NCBI GenBank assembly: GCA_019009955.1
Contig: CM032230.1
Span: forward strand, 7,990,001-8,054,000
Origin: Riptortus pedestris
Taxonomy: Eukaryota; Arthropoda; Insecta; Hemiptera; Alydidae
DNA length: 64,000 nucleotides
Direction: 5' to 3'
A program made the position numbers and the translations under genes. Positions 22,146 to 33,721 of the stretch are shown in pieces. The notes beneath the pieces were generated by a model, which made no database searches, was not told where the DNA came from, and worked only from the letters and a program-made list of their open reading frames with translations. The first letter of the stretch is position 1; every line of letters begins with the position of its first letter.

Positions 22146-23925
22146 ACAACAACTTTTACATTGTTACAAAGGTCCTTCAACTAGCTGTGCCAGTCAGAGA
22201 ATGGCATATAAATTATGGCAGCTAAAGTTAGCAGATTTAGATCGATACGTTAAGAAATAAAAATATCGTTGACGCCTAATAAAGTACAGTCTAAATCCTA
22301 AAGAATAAAATTATAATTGAACAAACATTACTTCAACTGCTTACTTCCTTAAACTTACTACTGCTTAGTTAACGGAGCCCCTGCGTGACGGACTTTTTTT
22401 CTTTTCCCTGGCCTTTCTGCCATGTATTCGTTATTCGAATTAAAATGGTTCAAATTTTCAAAAATTACATTTGTTGTTACATAGAAGGGTAAACATATTG
22501 TTCATGCTTGTTCGTTTACTAATTTATTTGTCGTATATTAATTAAATTTCTTCTATCGTTTTCCTCATGAAGTAGATTACGTGTTCATGACATATCGTCA
22601 TCTTCTACTAGCAGAATCGAACAATTCTTGCTTGGAAGACAAAAGTCTTACGCCTTCCTAAGCTTCCAAATCGATGCAGCCAATATAGTTTTGCATGTAG
22701 CCTTCATTTATATATTGACTGATTAAATGGTTGATACAAATGTTAATTTGCTTAATAAAATATGTTCAAACTCAGTTTTCAATCTCTACAATTTGATAAT
22801 ACTCGAAACTAATTATTATGGATTGATTATGATTTCTTATTTAGTATTCCCACGGAATAAAGCGCTATTGGGTTCGAAGTCATAAACCAATTAAAAATGG
22901 CAAGAGAAAAATTCCTATTAGGAAAAGCAATTTGTTTCAAAAGGAGCCAATACTTAAAACAGGCCTACTCTGTTAAAAGGTATAATTGATACGTAATTCT
23001 CCGGGAATTTCAGGGTGATTGATAATGACATTGAACGAACGATCACGAATTATGAGAAATCTCGATTAGTAGTTCTTAAACAGTTGTAATCACTCAATTA
23101 AAAGTCAATTATTTAATTTTTCATTTTAATTTTTTTTAAATTCATTTTTGCATAAACATGCAACTCGATATAGCTTTCATGGAGCTTATAATTGTAATAA
23201 ATTTAATTTGATACTCTGAGAAAAGAAGAATTCTAATCATTGGTCGAAAAATTACTGACAGGGCGTAATTTAGACTGGTGGCTAATTATGCAATTATATT
23301 CAGCTCTGTGAGTAATGGAGAGATACCCGGTGTAGTTTGTCATAAATAATGACTGCTTGTCACTTCAGCAAATCTTAATATGAAGGCAGGAACAGCTGAC
23401 CAGCATTAGTCGAATATTTGACCCAGATGTATGTCTACTGGGACAAAAGTTTAAGGAAGGTAAATTTATGGAAAAGACTTTTCTCAATACTGTTAATTTA
23501 AAAAGATATGTTAACCGTAATTTAGACATTTGTAGCTAAATAGTAATCTAACGATAAGCAAAATATTAGAAAATCTAAACTAGAAAGTATTAGAAACTTC
23601 TTGGCAGACATCTCTAGTTATAGAAATTAAAACCTTTCTTCAGAGAACTACCACTGATCCGCAGTGGAAGTTGAGATTTTTCCATAGTAAACCGTTTCTC
23701 CCTCAGTTAAATTAAAATTGTTCCTAATGGCACTAAAATTCTCCTTCAGCAGAAGTTGAGACTTTTCCTTAGTAAATATTCCAGTGAAATAGTACTGGTG
23801 GTAGTGAGTTCCCAAGAAATCAAATAATCTAATTATATTTCAATGAGGACTGTAATTTTCACTAGGCCGTTTCCTTTCTTGATTGTTTCTCGTATTTACA
23901 AACGTAAGTAAACATTAAATTTAAA
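22146..23925. other. AT-rich intron with one TA-core 5' tip
   Basis: A 5' tip on the minus strand lies at 22370-22400 (cggagcccctgcgtgacgga). A stretch at 23865-23903 has splice-like ends but only 39 bp. Nothing else was recognised. Confidence 0.45.
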
Positions 23926-23928
23926 TTA

Positions 23929-24268
23929 TTTATTAACGTCTACTTTTTTGTAACTCAGGCTAATTGGGACGGTTATTACAGGTTACCACCCTTTTCTAGC
24001 CAGGGTGGGATTTTAAGGATTTTATATAATGGATTACATCACTAAATAAATTCCTTTGTCCAGGCGAGAATCGAAAATAACATTAGCCATGTGAGTTAAA
24101 GCGTTGGCTTAATATCACATAGTAAACATAGACTGGATAATAGAAATTTTTATAGTGGCGAACTCATTAAATAAAATCCTTAGTCCCGCCCTGGCTAGAA
24201 AAGGGTGGTAAACTGTAGATAGCCCGTCCCAATTAGCAGTAGTAGCAAAAAGCGTACGTTAATGACCA
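23929..24268. mobile_element. two tRNA-derived SINEs head to head
   Basis: The left part (23929-24075) is the SINE body and a degraded head on the minus strand (caggttaccacccttttcta, tttgtccaggcgagaatcga). The right part (24080-24268) is a plus-strand copy (agccatgtgagttaaagcgt ... tcccgccctggctagaaaag). This pair lies 80 bp from the cyc linker exon on its downstream side. Confidence 0.68.
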
Positions 24269-24347
24269 ATAACAAAAATTAACTTAATTACAAAAAATAA
24301 AATAAAAAAGATTAAGGTAATTAAAAATATAAAAACTCTTCACTCAC

Positions 24348-24410
24348 TTCTTGTGGTCATCTGTTCGGACGGATTTGTTGTCATCGCCGGTGTCGTCGTC
24401 ACTACCCTCG
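24348..24410 (-). CDS. cyc: cyc exon: acidic linker before bHLH
   Basis: This 63-bp exon has acceptor TTTGCAG (AG at 24412-24411) and donor AA|GTGAGTG (24347-24346). After one base completing the previous codon it encodes EGSDDDTGDDNKSVRTDDHK, then AA. Adding the first A of the bHLH exon makes a second Lys. The resulting [20 protein letters not shown] matches what is known just ahead of the basic region in non-dipteran insect CYC proteins. Phase agrees on both sides, which is strong support for so small an exon. Acidic runs of this kind are common upstream of the bHLH in the family and no catalytic role is expected. Confidence 0.93.
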
Positions 24411-24489
24411 CTGCAAATAAAACATGTGTTAGTTTCAACAAATTTATAAAACAGAAAATAAAAAAATATACCTTTTTATATATTTGTTT

Positions 24490-24549
24490 TAGACAGTATA
24501 CATCTTTTAACAGATTGTTCTAATGGCAGGATTTTTGAAAAAATGTTAG

Positions 24550-24628
<79 letters not shown>

Positions 24629-25110
24629 AGAGCTGTAGCTGTTTTAGTTTTGGCTTTATCGTTACCATATTTTACCGAATGAGCGAAGTTTGTTAAAGAC
24701 AAAAATCTGGCCAGGATGAGAAGGAGGGATATAGGTGGGGAGGGATCAAAATATTATCTTCGTTATTATCAGCCAGGCCGAAAAACGTTTTATAAACATT
24801 CTCTTTGGCAATTTATTGTTCACTATTGATTTGCATTTTATCTACCTTTAATATTGAGCGAGATATTTCTCACATCTTACATTATCGATAAGCAAATATA
24901 TAAATTAATTCTATAATTTCCACGGTTAAAATCAGTCTTTTGTAACACCCACACTCCTATACATATTATTTTAGCAATATGCGAATATAGGGAAGGAGTT
25001 GAAGTTCAAAGAAGGGTAAAATATAAAATATTGTATTTTTATAATTTAGTTTTCAGTCTTCCGTTTACCAGCACTTCTACACTTCGGATTTTCGCTTAAA
25101 TCAACTGTAC
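24490..25110 (-). repeat. degraded TA-core copy with mixed CA/TA core
   Basis: Reversed landmarks: gcaggatttttgaaaaaatg, a (CA)n then (TA)n tract at 24549-24625, ttatcgttaccatatt, ggccaggatgagaagg, ttcgttattatcagcc, ttgagcgagatatttctc, and tcagtcttccgtttaccagc. Confidence 0.5.
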
Positions 25111-25239
25111 CCTCAATGCTTATGATTAATTTTGTTTACCAATCTAAGGTCTCCCACTCACAGTTTCTCCTCCAAGCCCTAAAATGAGTATATAAATTCG
25201 GGGGGGGGAGGGGGTATATGTTTCAGATTGTAGTATAGA

Positions 25240-26178
25240 CCGTATCAAAAATTCAACAGCAGCAATTATTCAAAGAGATACGATAAACCGTTATAACAGA
25301 AGCTCTAAGAGAGAACGGATACCGTATCATAAACTCAACAGTTCTTAGAAGGAACGGATACCGTATCATAACTTCAACAGTTGCTAGAAGGAACGGATAC
25401 CGTATCATAACTTCAAACAACGGATACCGTCTTCAAACTAGAAGATATCTTCAACATTTGTTAGAAGGAACGGATACCGTATCATAAACTCAACAGTTCT
25501 TAGAAGGAACCGTACATCAACAACAGTTGCTAGAAGGAACGGATACCGTATCATAACTTCAACAATTCTTAGAAGGAACGGATACCGTATCATAGCTTCA
25601 ACAGTTGCTAGAAGGAACGGATACCGTATCATAACTTCAACAATTCTTAGAAGGAACGGATACCGTATCATAACTTCAACAATTCTTCAAAGGAACGGAT
25701 ACCGTATCATAGCTTCAACAGTTGCTAGAAGGAACGGATACCGTATCATAGCTTCAACAGTTGCTAGAAGGAACGGATACCGTATCATAACTTCAACAGT
25801 TCTTCAAAGGAACGGATACCGTATCATAGCTTCAACAGTTGCTAGAAGGAACGGATACCGTATCATAACTTCAACAATTCTTAGAAGGAACGGATACCGT
25901 ATCATAGCTTCAACAGTTGCTAGAAGGAACGGATACCGTATCATAGCTTCAACAGTTGCTAGAAGGAACGGATACCGTATCATAGCTTCAACAGTTGCTA
26001 GAAGGAACGGATACCGTATCATAACTTCAACAATTCTTAGAAGGAACGGATACCGTATCATAGCTTCAACAGTTGCTAGAAGGAACGGATACCGTATCAT
26101 AACTTCAACAATTCTTAGAAGGAACGGATACCGTATCATAACTTTAACAGTTCTTAGAAGGGACGGATACCATATCAG
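25240..26178. repeat. 39-bp minisatellite, about 22 units
   Basis: The unit is gaaggaacggataccgtatc followed by atagcttcaacagttgcta, 39 bp. Two variants alternate: one with aacttcaacaattctta, the other with agcttcaacagttgcta. From about 25540 to 26175 the register is exact; before that it has deletions and drift. Because 39 is divisible by three the minus strand stays open, giving a 13-residue repeat (MIRYPFLLATVEA / MIRYPFLLRIVEV). That is best read as a by-product of the period, not a gene. Confidence 0.95.
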
Positions 26179-26690
26179 GTTATTCAGGACACAGTTTCGT
26201 GGTCTCACACAATTTATATTTAAAAGCGCTTGCCACTTTCAGGACTCTTCATTCTCATCATCCTTTGCACACCTCTTGAAGCCCAATAACACCTCTCTTG
26301 GCAAGTCCTACGCTCTGAAGCTCTGATGATCAGATGTAAATTTCTGAAAGTGCTAACCGTTTTTAAAAATGAATTGCCAGCAACCACAAAATTGTTGTTC
26401 TGGCCACAATATGCGTTCTGGTTAATCTGAGTTTGAAATAACTCCCTAAGATCTGACTTCCATGACCTAATTATTTCAAAGAATAGAATAGAATATGATT
26501 TTATTGTGCCATAGATAATAAATCAAATAACAATATGCCCCAATGTTCCAAAATAATATTCTTTAAACAATATTACTCTAACATCTTTTAATATAATCTA
26601 ATTCTATTTATAACCATTTATTTTTAAATCTATTATGTTTATCATACTAATTTATAGTTTTAACACTACTGCTTGTAATTATTCTTTTAA
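26179..26690. other. AT-rich intron, no clear feature
   Basis: Nothing recognised. Confidence 0.5.
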
Positions 26691-27065
26691 GGCCTCTTCA
26701 TCCCCAAGGGCAATTGTCTACACCATATTCTGGGTGCGGCAACCTCCTGGAAGAAAAAGAGATCTCCAACCATTTCTCTCTCCGAATCTTTTCTCCCTCT
26801 TGTCAATCTCCACCATTCTGGGCCTAGAGTTATCTTGAAAGATTCCTTCCACCTTTTCCTTTGCTTGCCTTCCTTCCTCTATCTCCTATATAGTATCCAT
26901 TCACTCAGCACCAATGACCACCTGCCATCCTGCTCCCGCAATACATGTCCTGCCCATTTCCAGTTTAGCTTCTTACAATGGATCTCCACATCAGTCAACC
27001 GAGTCTTCTTCTTCAGTGCTGAGTACCATACATTTCGCGCATTTGTCCCTGAATTAATCAATCAA
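26690..27065 (-). pseudogene. RTE-like non-LTR fragment (C-terminus)
   Basis: The minus strand encodes NARNVWYSALKKKTRLTDVE then IHCKKLNWKWAGHVLREQDG and RW, later RPRMVEIDKREKRFGERNGW and RSLFL. The KL.WKWAGHV.R..DGRW block is highly typical of the C-terminal region of arthropod RTE-type elements. Interrupted by stops. Confidence 0.7.
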
Positions 27066-27885
27066 TGTTCAATGAAGGCACTACACCTTTCCAGCTCTCA
27101 GAAACAGCTTATCTTAATGATTAGCTGCCATCTGACGTCAACTAACTAATGTCATTTTAAACGGATCATGCAGGGAGGGATATTACGTGAATCTTGAGTG
27201 GAAAAGCATATCCGAAGAGACGGGGATCGAAAAAGATAGAGGCATTGTAGCAACTTGTAAGAGCTCTCTGCCCGACTAAGGTGTATAATTGGTCTTACAT
27301 CACAAAACTTCTTCTTATCGAAACACAAACGTTGACGTCACTCGTCAGACTTAAAGTCCTTAGCCGTCACACCTCTAAACTTCAAAGGCATTGAGCGGCT
27401 TCACTTGGGAGTTCAATTAGCCTTGGTAATTGGCCCCTTGTCCACCGGCTCAATTCAATTAAGCAATCTTTGTTTCAATTCCAACTTCGGAAAGTTATTT
27501 TTTTTTTATTTTTTTTTATTGTATTTACTTATTCTTATTATTTCCTTTCTGCTCTTTCGTTCTTGTTGTTTTCCTATTAGCCTCTTCATTATAAGCGCCA
27601 TTTTAATGGAATATATTTCTTAAAAATTGCAGTAATGAATGCTTCTGTACTAAATGGAACTAGTGCGCCAGTGTTCACATATACAGGTGAATACCATCAG
27701 GAATATTTCCTTTTTTTTTTGTTTATTCTTTAAAAGAAATAATACTAATTGAAAAATAAAAGAGAACATTCACATAATAATAAATACAGAAAACTCAGTA
27801 AACAAAAAAAAAAAGAGAAATTAAATATCTCAGTCATGTATTCGATAACATTTTGTCATAAAAAATAATCGTTCATAATTTGTAG
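27066..27885. other. intron; poly-T run but no assigned element
   Basis: A poly-T rich stretch at 27495-27530 could be the poly(A) tail of a minus-strand retroposon. No body was recognised. Confidence 0.4.
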
Positions 27886-27983
27886 TCATTAGACATAACC
27901 TACTTCGGGAACCTCAGTATCAACGACCTACAAAGTGAGGGCAGTCTCAAAGAACATAAGAGGGGAACGAGAACTTCAGAAAC
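27886..27983 (+). CDS. candidate exon of an unrecognised plus-strand gene, inside a cyc intron
   Basis: This 98-bp stretch lies between AATTTGTAG (AG at 27884-27885) and a good donor GAAAC|GTAAGTAGC (27984). Frame 1 is open: 32 codons starting SLDITYFGNLSINDLQ and ending KRGTRTSE, then AC. The other frames have stops. The acceptor's pyrimidine tract is poor. The phase does not join directly to the candidate exon at 37842, so if both are real there is at least one more exon between them. I do not recognise the protein. A chance open frame between splice-like sites cannot be excluded. Confidence 0.28.
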
Positions 27984-28244
27984 GTAAGTAGCAATCTGTA
28001 TTTAGATTTAATAAATATATCATGTATGTAATCACTTATTAATAATCTGTCTTGTAAAGAATTATCATAGGGTTTTGCTAAATTAATGTCTCTAATTTTT
28101 TTAAATTAATGTTATTATTTTTTGAAGAGGTGGAATATAAACCAAGAAACATGTAGGGCACTATCAATAAAGCTTACGCAAAAAAAAAGTTTTTTTTTTT
28201 TTTGGAGACCCTTGCTATGAACATATGAAGAGCATATAAAAAAA

Positions 28245-28696
28245 GTCCGTCACGCAAGGGCTGCGTAAACTAAGCAGATTTCCCACGTGAAGTTATACAA
28301 TAGAGAAATCTCCAAACGAGAGCCAAACAGTTACGGCGAAGGGCCGAACTAGCTTTTGGCGGGAAATTCAAAAATCTGTTATCGGCCGAAATTTAATAAA
28401 AATGCAAATATCTCGGTTAATATTCAAGATAGGGAATAAATGTATATAACAATATTTATAGTAAATTTAATTTGCAATAAGATTGATTCTGTACAGTTTT
28501 TCGATCCGACGTATAGTAACGGAGATATTTCGAATTTTCGAAAATCGTCCCCGTTAAACCCTCCCCCCTCCCACTGGTCCGATTTCAGCCGTTAACTTGA
28601 ATCTTGAAAACTTGATCTTTTTTTTTTGCATGAAACGACTAAATATCGAGTTTGGTAACGATCAAACAAAAATTGAGACCGCTAGAGCGGTAACAG

Positions 28697-28773
<77 letters not shown>

Positions 28774-28899
28774 GTTTTGAACGGATCTCATTTTCGTCAT
28801 CTACTAGGTAGGATCGATGGACATTTGAAGAAAACTTTCGAAAATTCCGTCATGCAGCCCAGCCCCAATAGCTGATTTCCCTTAAGGGAAATCTGCTAA
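28245..28899 (+). mobile_element. TA-core family copy, module A, near complete
   Basis: It opens gtccgtcacgcaagggctgc and cgtaaactaagcagatttcc. Module A, full body, gagaccgctagagcggtaac, then (TA)n with a short (CA) end at 28700-28772, gaacggatctcattttcgtc, gatcgatggacatttgaag, and ttcccttaagggaaatctgc then taa. CACGTG at 28284-28289. Confidence 0.88.
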
Positions 28900-28997
28900 A
28901 AAATATGAATAAAGTTTGCGTGGACGAAATGTTTTTTTCCGTGGCCCTTGCCATTATACTAAGAAGAACGTGTCATAATATTTCTTCCAGAATAAGA

Positions 28998-28998
<1 letters not shown>

Positions 28999-29066
<68 letters not shown>
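28999..29066 (+). repeat. (CT)n(AT)n microsatellite
   Basis: Pure CT repeats change directly into AT repeats. It abuts the large inverted repeat that follows. Confidence 0.95.
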
Positions 29067-29067
<1 letters not shown>

Positions 29068-29068
<1 letters not shown>

Positions 29069-29412
29069 AATTGTTATTCTTTTTGGAGTTTTGGTCCATG
29101 CCGATATTTTTTTTTGGTATTTTTTGCCGATTACTTTTTGGTTTATGCCGATATTTCGAGAATCTTTATTTTCTCTTCTTCAGGACAAGACTAAAGATAC
29201 TTAAAAACTATTACACATGACTATTGTACTTAGGACTAGAGTTATAGTGCCTATAACCCTAGTCCTAAGAGCAATAGTCATGTGTAATAGTTTCTAAGTA
29301 TCTTTAGTCTTGCCCTGAAGAAGAGAAAATAAAGATTCTCGAAATATCGGCATAAACTAATATTGTTTCACCAACATTAACCAAAACTCCAAAAAGAATA
29401 ACAACACCATAT
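29068..29412. mobile_element. large inverted repeat, probably two head-to-head Penelope-like termini
   Basis: The arms at about 29068-29245 and 29252-29412 are inverted copies with few mismatches near the centre, which reads gttatagtgcctataac. The right arm has CTGAAGA (29315-29321), then an A, then the hairpin gagaaaataaagattctc, then GAAA (29341-29344), followed by tatcggcataaac. This core has the same layout as in the copies at 34594, 38911 and 54515. No ORF is present. Confidence 0.65.
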
Positions 29413-29449
29413 GTAAATATAACCTGGTCGAAAACATCAACACAATTAT

Positions 29450-29575
29450 ATATATATAAAATTTCGAACGGATCTCATTTTCGTCAAGAGCATTTGAAGA
29501 AATCTGTTGAAAACCGCACCATAAGTACACAATGAATATCTGATTCCCATATAGGGAAATGTGATGGAAGACGAG
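29450..29575 (+). repeat. TA-core 3' fragment
   Basis: A short TA tract, then cgaacggatctcattttcgt, gcatttgaagaaa and a mutated palindrome (gattcccatatagggaaat). Confidence 0.55.
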
Positions 29576-29589
29576 AGATATCTAGAGAG

Positions 29590-30440
29590 GCGTGTGTTAG
29601 AGAGAGACAGAATAGCCTAGTCAAAACGCATAGTGATCTCATCGTGCAAAGAACATCAATAATAGAAGGAGCTATGATGCTCGGATCCAACTACACATGA
29701 ATAAATGTTAATATTGTTTGTGAATATTCCAAGTTTTCTATGAATAATAATTGCTATTTCACTCGATAAACTCGAGAGAAAAATAAAATCTGTATACAAA
29801 TGCATTTGCATAATGGCAGCCAGGCTATACAGCCAATAATTTCCAACATTTTCAAGGTGAGATTTTTACTTGTAGAACATCTTAGGTACAAATAATATGG
29901 CAATTTTCTTATACAAAAAAAAAACTGCTTAACAAACTAAGCGGATTTCAAAAGCGCTATTTTTTTTCTAATTTATTTATTCCGAACGACGAACCCTGTC
30001 TAAATACTAACAGAAAACAATACTAAGTGCTTGACTTATAAAATGGACAAAGATTCAGTAGTCTTAACTGAAAATCACAAAAGTGAGACGTGGGGTTAAC
30101 TCAAGGTTGAAAAACGTCTGCCTGTGAACTGTACAAATTTTATAAGTCCTGGTGATCTCTTTACAATAATACATGCTTTATTTCTCCCGTAATAAATGCG
30201 GAATAAACGTGCAATTCCAATTAAACTCTGTTACTCAAGTGAAAAACGGATGAGTACATGTGGGGAGGGGCTTACGGGAGTATGAAACCAAAAAAAAAAT
30301 AATATAAATAAATCGCTTAACATAGAAAACTCGAGTTATAGAAAACATTCATAGAATAACTAGGAAGTTAGATTTTCAAAAAAATATGTCTCTGTAAAAT
30401 ATGTCGAAGCTCGGGCGATTTCCCGCACACTGATAATGAT
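29590..30440. other. intron, no clear feature
   Basis: Nothing recognised. Confidence 0.4.
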
Positions 30441-30975
30441 CTCGTCTCGTCATCTATACTCTATTTCTCACACAGTAAAGAGCCTATGTCAACACAAATT
30501 AGAATGACAGTTGGATTTGAACTGTGTAGTGGCTGATGCACTTGGATTGAAGTAGAATTAGGATGAGTAGAATTAGAGGATTTCAAAAGACTGAAACCAT
30601 AAACTCCGTTAATATTCGAGTCAGAGAAAACATGCACAAGACAATAGTTGTAGAAACATAAATTGCAACAACGTTGGTTATATATCATTTTGGATCAAAT
30701 CCATAATAGCTGAGAAATTTCGAATTATTATTTATTCCCGTCTCTAACTCCACCCTCTCACCTAATACTTATTTCGGCCTTCCCAAAATTCCCCGCTCTA
30801 TGCTCCCTTCCCTCTGGTCCATTTTCAGCCATTAACGAACATGATCTTGTTTAACATAAAACGTTTAAATTACACGTTTAATTTACGTCATATCCTGGGA
30901 AGCATTGATGGACATTTGAAGATCTCTTGAATAGTATAACCCCAATAGCTGATTTCCCTTAAGGGTGGCTAAAGG
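30440..30975 (+). repeat. degraded TA-core copy
   Basis: Landmarks: a tatttctcacacagta segment, gttaatattcgagtcagaga, ggatcaaatccataatagct, gccattaacgaacatgatct, gcattgatggacatttgaag, and gatttcccttaagggtggct then aaa. The TA tract is lost. Confidence 0.6.
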
Positions 30976-30984
30976 ACTGATGTA

Positions 30985-31255
30985 GGCAATACATTACTTC
31001 TTGAGGATGCTATCAGTTGTGATATTCTCAGGAGGGACTCAGTTGTGATTTCCTGAGAGTCCTCTTAACTGCGATATTCTCAGGAAGGTTTCAGCTGTGA
31101 TATTTTGGGGATTGTTTCAGTTAGAGATTCACAGGAATGTCTTTGGTGTGATTTCCTGAGGATGGACTATATTAAGATATTCTCAGGAATGACTCAGCTG
31201 AGATTTCCTGAGGATGCTCTCAATTTTCATATTCTCAGGATGGTCTCCGTTGAGA
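30985..31255 (-). repeat. left arm of an inverted pair of tandem arrays
   Basis: Roughly 26-bp imperfect units such as agttgtgatattctcaggag and agttgtgatttcctgagagt, about ten in number. They are the reverse complement of the units at 32130-32710. See the right arm. Confidence 0.75.
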
Positions 31256-32110
31256 TAACAATATAAAGACATTTTTAATTGTGAAAGATGCCCGAATTCG
31301 TATGAGCATTTGGACGATATTTCTAGCTTCGGCTGAAGTAGTACGGTTGCCTGTAGAGTGTAATAGCGCACTAATATCCTGCACATCTAATACTGTCATA
31401 CCAAATCCCTAAAGATCCCGTGAAGCATCGGAGGATATAAGTACGGCTTCCTTCTTGAAAAGTCAGAAGAAATATGACCTGCTCGTATTCCTATCAAGAT
31501 TTTAAATAGTTTTGTAAAAAGACAGAGATTCTCAAACAAAAAAATAGACAATAATAATGAGATTACAAATACCCTCTAAATGATATATATGATAGGTAAT
31601 AGGGATTACATGATTCCATAATACCTGCCAATTAAATAATCTTCAATTTATGGAGGCGCACACACTCATCCTATCAAGGACATGGTTCGATTTATAACAA
31701 AAAAAACGGAATAAAAAGATAATCCTGTTGACTGGCATGTGTATTTTACATTGATAATTGATCTCTACTATGTTTCCTAAAAACATTCCACTAGACATGC
31801 GATAATTGTCTTTAATACGTTAATTGACATGATTGGATGGTACAATGCCAGCAGTTATTCTGACTTTTTCAGCCTAATGGAAATAGTTACTGACATAACT
31901 CGTTGAGACTAACTAGAGAATCTATAGAGAAAAAACCCTTCACAGGGATGCTGCATAATCTAAGATTTCCCACCTACTGTAATGCCTATGGCTGTAATGG
32001 CTAATGACGTTACAGGCATTATATTCTCTATTTCTTCTGTAAATAATAAGCCTTCACAAAAAGAACTTAACCAAATCAAAGGAGGACTTGAGATGATTAT
32101 TGACGCAGCT
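31256..32110. other. spacer between the inverted arrays
   Basis: No coding region was recognised. A TA-core 5' tip is visible at 31935-31976 (caca-gggatgctgcataatc, then taagatttcccac). Confidence 0.5.
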
Positions 32111-32129
32111 TCTGCAGTGGAAATTTACC

Positions 32130-32710
32130 AATTGAGTCCCTCCAGAGAATATCACAACTCAGAGCATCCTGGAAAAATCACAGCTGAGCCCTTCCTGAGG
32201 ACATCACATCGGGGACTATCCTCAGGATTCCATAACTGAATCGTTTCTGAAAATATCACAACTGATAGCATCCTCAGGAAATCACAACTCAGAGCATCCT
32301 GGAAAAATCACAGCTGAGCCCTCCCTGAGGATATCACATCGGGGACTATCCTCCGGATACCATAACTGAGTCCTTTCTGAAAATATCACAATTGAGACAT
32401 CCTCAAGAAATCACAACTCAGAGCATCCTGGAGAAATCACAGCTGAGCCCTTCCTGAGAATATCACAAATGAGAGCATCGTGGGAATATCACAACTGAAC
32501 CATTCCTGAGAATATCACAAATGAGAGCATCCTCAGAATATCACAACTGAACCATTCCTGAGAATATCACAAATGAGAGCATCGTGGGAATATCACAACT
32601 GAGCCATTTCTGAGAATATCACAAATGAGAGCATCGTGGAAATATCACAACTGAACCATTCCTGAGAATATCACAAATGAGAGCATCGTGGGAATATCTC
32701 AACTGAGACT
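32130..32710 (+). repeat. right arm: 26/52/130-bp tandem array
   Basis: The basic ~26-bp unit is like gagaatatcacaactgagcc. In 32455-32705 two unit types pair into a clean 52-bp period (gagaatatcacaaatgagag, then catcgtgggaatatcacaac). In 32160-32450 the units form a ~130-bp higher-order repeat seen about three times, each with agcatcctggaaaaatcaca or a near copy. Together with the left arm this could form a long fold-back. Confidence 0.85.
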
Positions 32711-33175
32711 ATCCCCGTTGCTTATGACAACTTTTATATTCCTGCAAATAGGTTGTTGTTTTATAGTATATAATTAACCTGAAGAAAATGTGTTTTAGTA
32801 AAGGAGAACTTAAGTGTTTTTAATGTTTACGTGAATCGGACGAATTAAAATATCAAACATTATTAACTACTTTAATAGTTGATTATTACCTCTATAGTAT
32901 TAGTAGAAAAAGGACAAAAAAAATATCTAACTTTCTAATTTTGGAAAATCTGATCAGCGGAAGAATCCAAAACATAAAATAGAATTAAATTAAGTTAGTT
33001 TCCGGAACATAAAAATATCATAAACGCTTTTGAAACATCCCTGATTCGAAGTGTATACAATTGCAGTTTTTTTTTCAAAAGGAGAATAAAAACCTCTAAA
33101 ACTGAATGACATGGTAACTTTAGATATATTTGTTGCAGTTGAGCATTGTCATTGTTGCATCATAGCTTCTTAAAG
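32711..33175. other. intron, no clear feature
   Basis: Nothing recognised. Confidence 0.5.
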
Positions 33176-33179
33176 AAAT

Positions 33180-33660
33180 ATCAGGTTTACATGTGACATT
33201 GCACTGTTAACTAAATCAGAAGTAAAGATGAATAGAATGCTGAATGTTCTAAAGGACGGCCTAAATCAGTCTAATCTCAAGACAAATGCACATAAAAAGG
33301 AATTTGGTGGTAGAGAAGAAAGACAGCATAGGAAATATAAATACTAGAGTTGGAAACATTTTACTTGAAAAGGCGAAGGATTTTTGTTACGTTGGAAGCA
33401 TCATCACTGGACACAGTACGAGACCGATAAAAGAATAGCGCTTTCTAAACGAGCCTTCCAAAGCAAAAGGAGTATTTTAACTAATAAGCATACAAACATG
33501 GATTCCAGAAAAATGCTTGCTAAGTCTGGAGTGTGCTGCTTTACGGGAGCGAAAATTGGACTCTTCACAAAAGGGATATAGTAGATTGGAAGTAAAGAAA
33601 ATGAGGATTTTGTGTCAAACCTTATTACTTAGAAAAAGAAGATGTCATGAGCCCTTTTAT
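33180..33660 (+). pseudogene. RTE-like non-LTR fragment (reverse transcriptase thumb and after)
   Basis: Across shifts: MNRMLNVLKDGLNQSNLKTN, then KAKDFCYVGSIITGHST, then RIALSKRAFQSKRSILTNKH and NMDSRKMLAKSGVC. The YVGSIIT..., KRAFQ..R.LLT, and MD.R.K..K order is typical of RTE-type elements and matches the fragment at 838-1235. It ends about 60 bp from the cyc first coding exon. Confidence 0.72.
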
Positions 33661-33721
33661 GGTTTTTTACTTAATTAATAATAATTGACTAACTAATACT
33701 AATTATGTATGTAGTACTCAC

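Noticed and set aside
23865..23903. 39-bp segment between CACTAG and GTAAGTA as a plus-strand exon
   Set aside because: Weak acceptor and very short; no homology recognised.
25540..26175. CRISPR-like array
   Set aside because: Units are contiguous with no unique spacers, and the context is an animal genome.
25438..26208. Minus-strand open frames with the MIRYPFLL repeat as a protein-coding gene
   Set aside because: The period is 39 bp, so any stop-free unit stays open. There is no splice context, no domain, and the array looks like a minisatellite.
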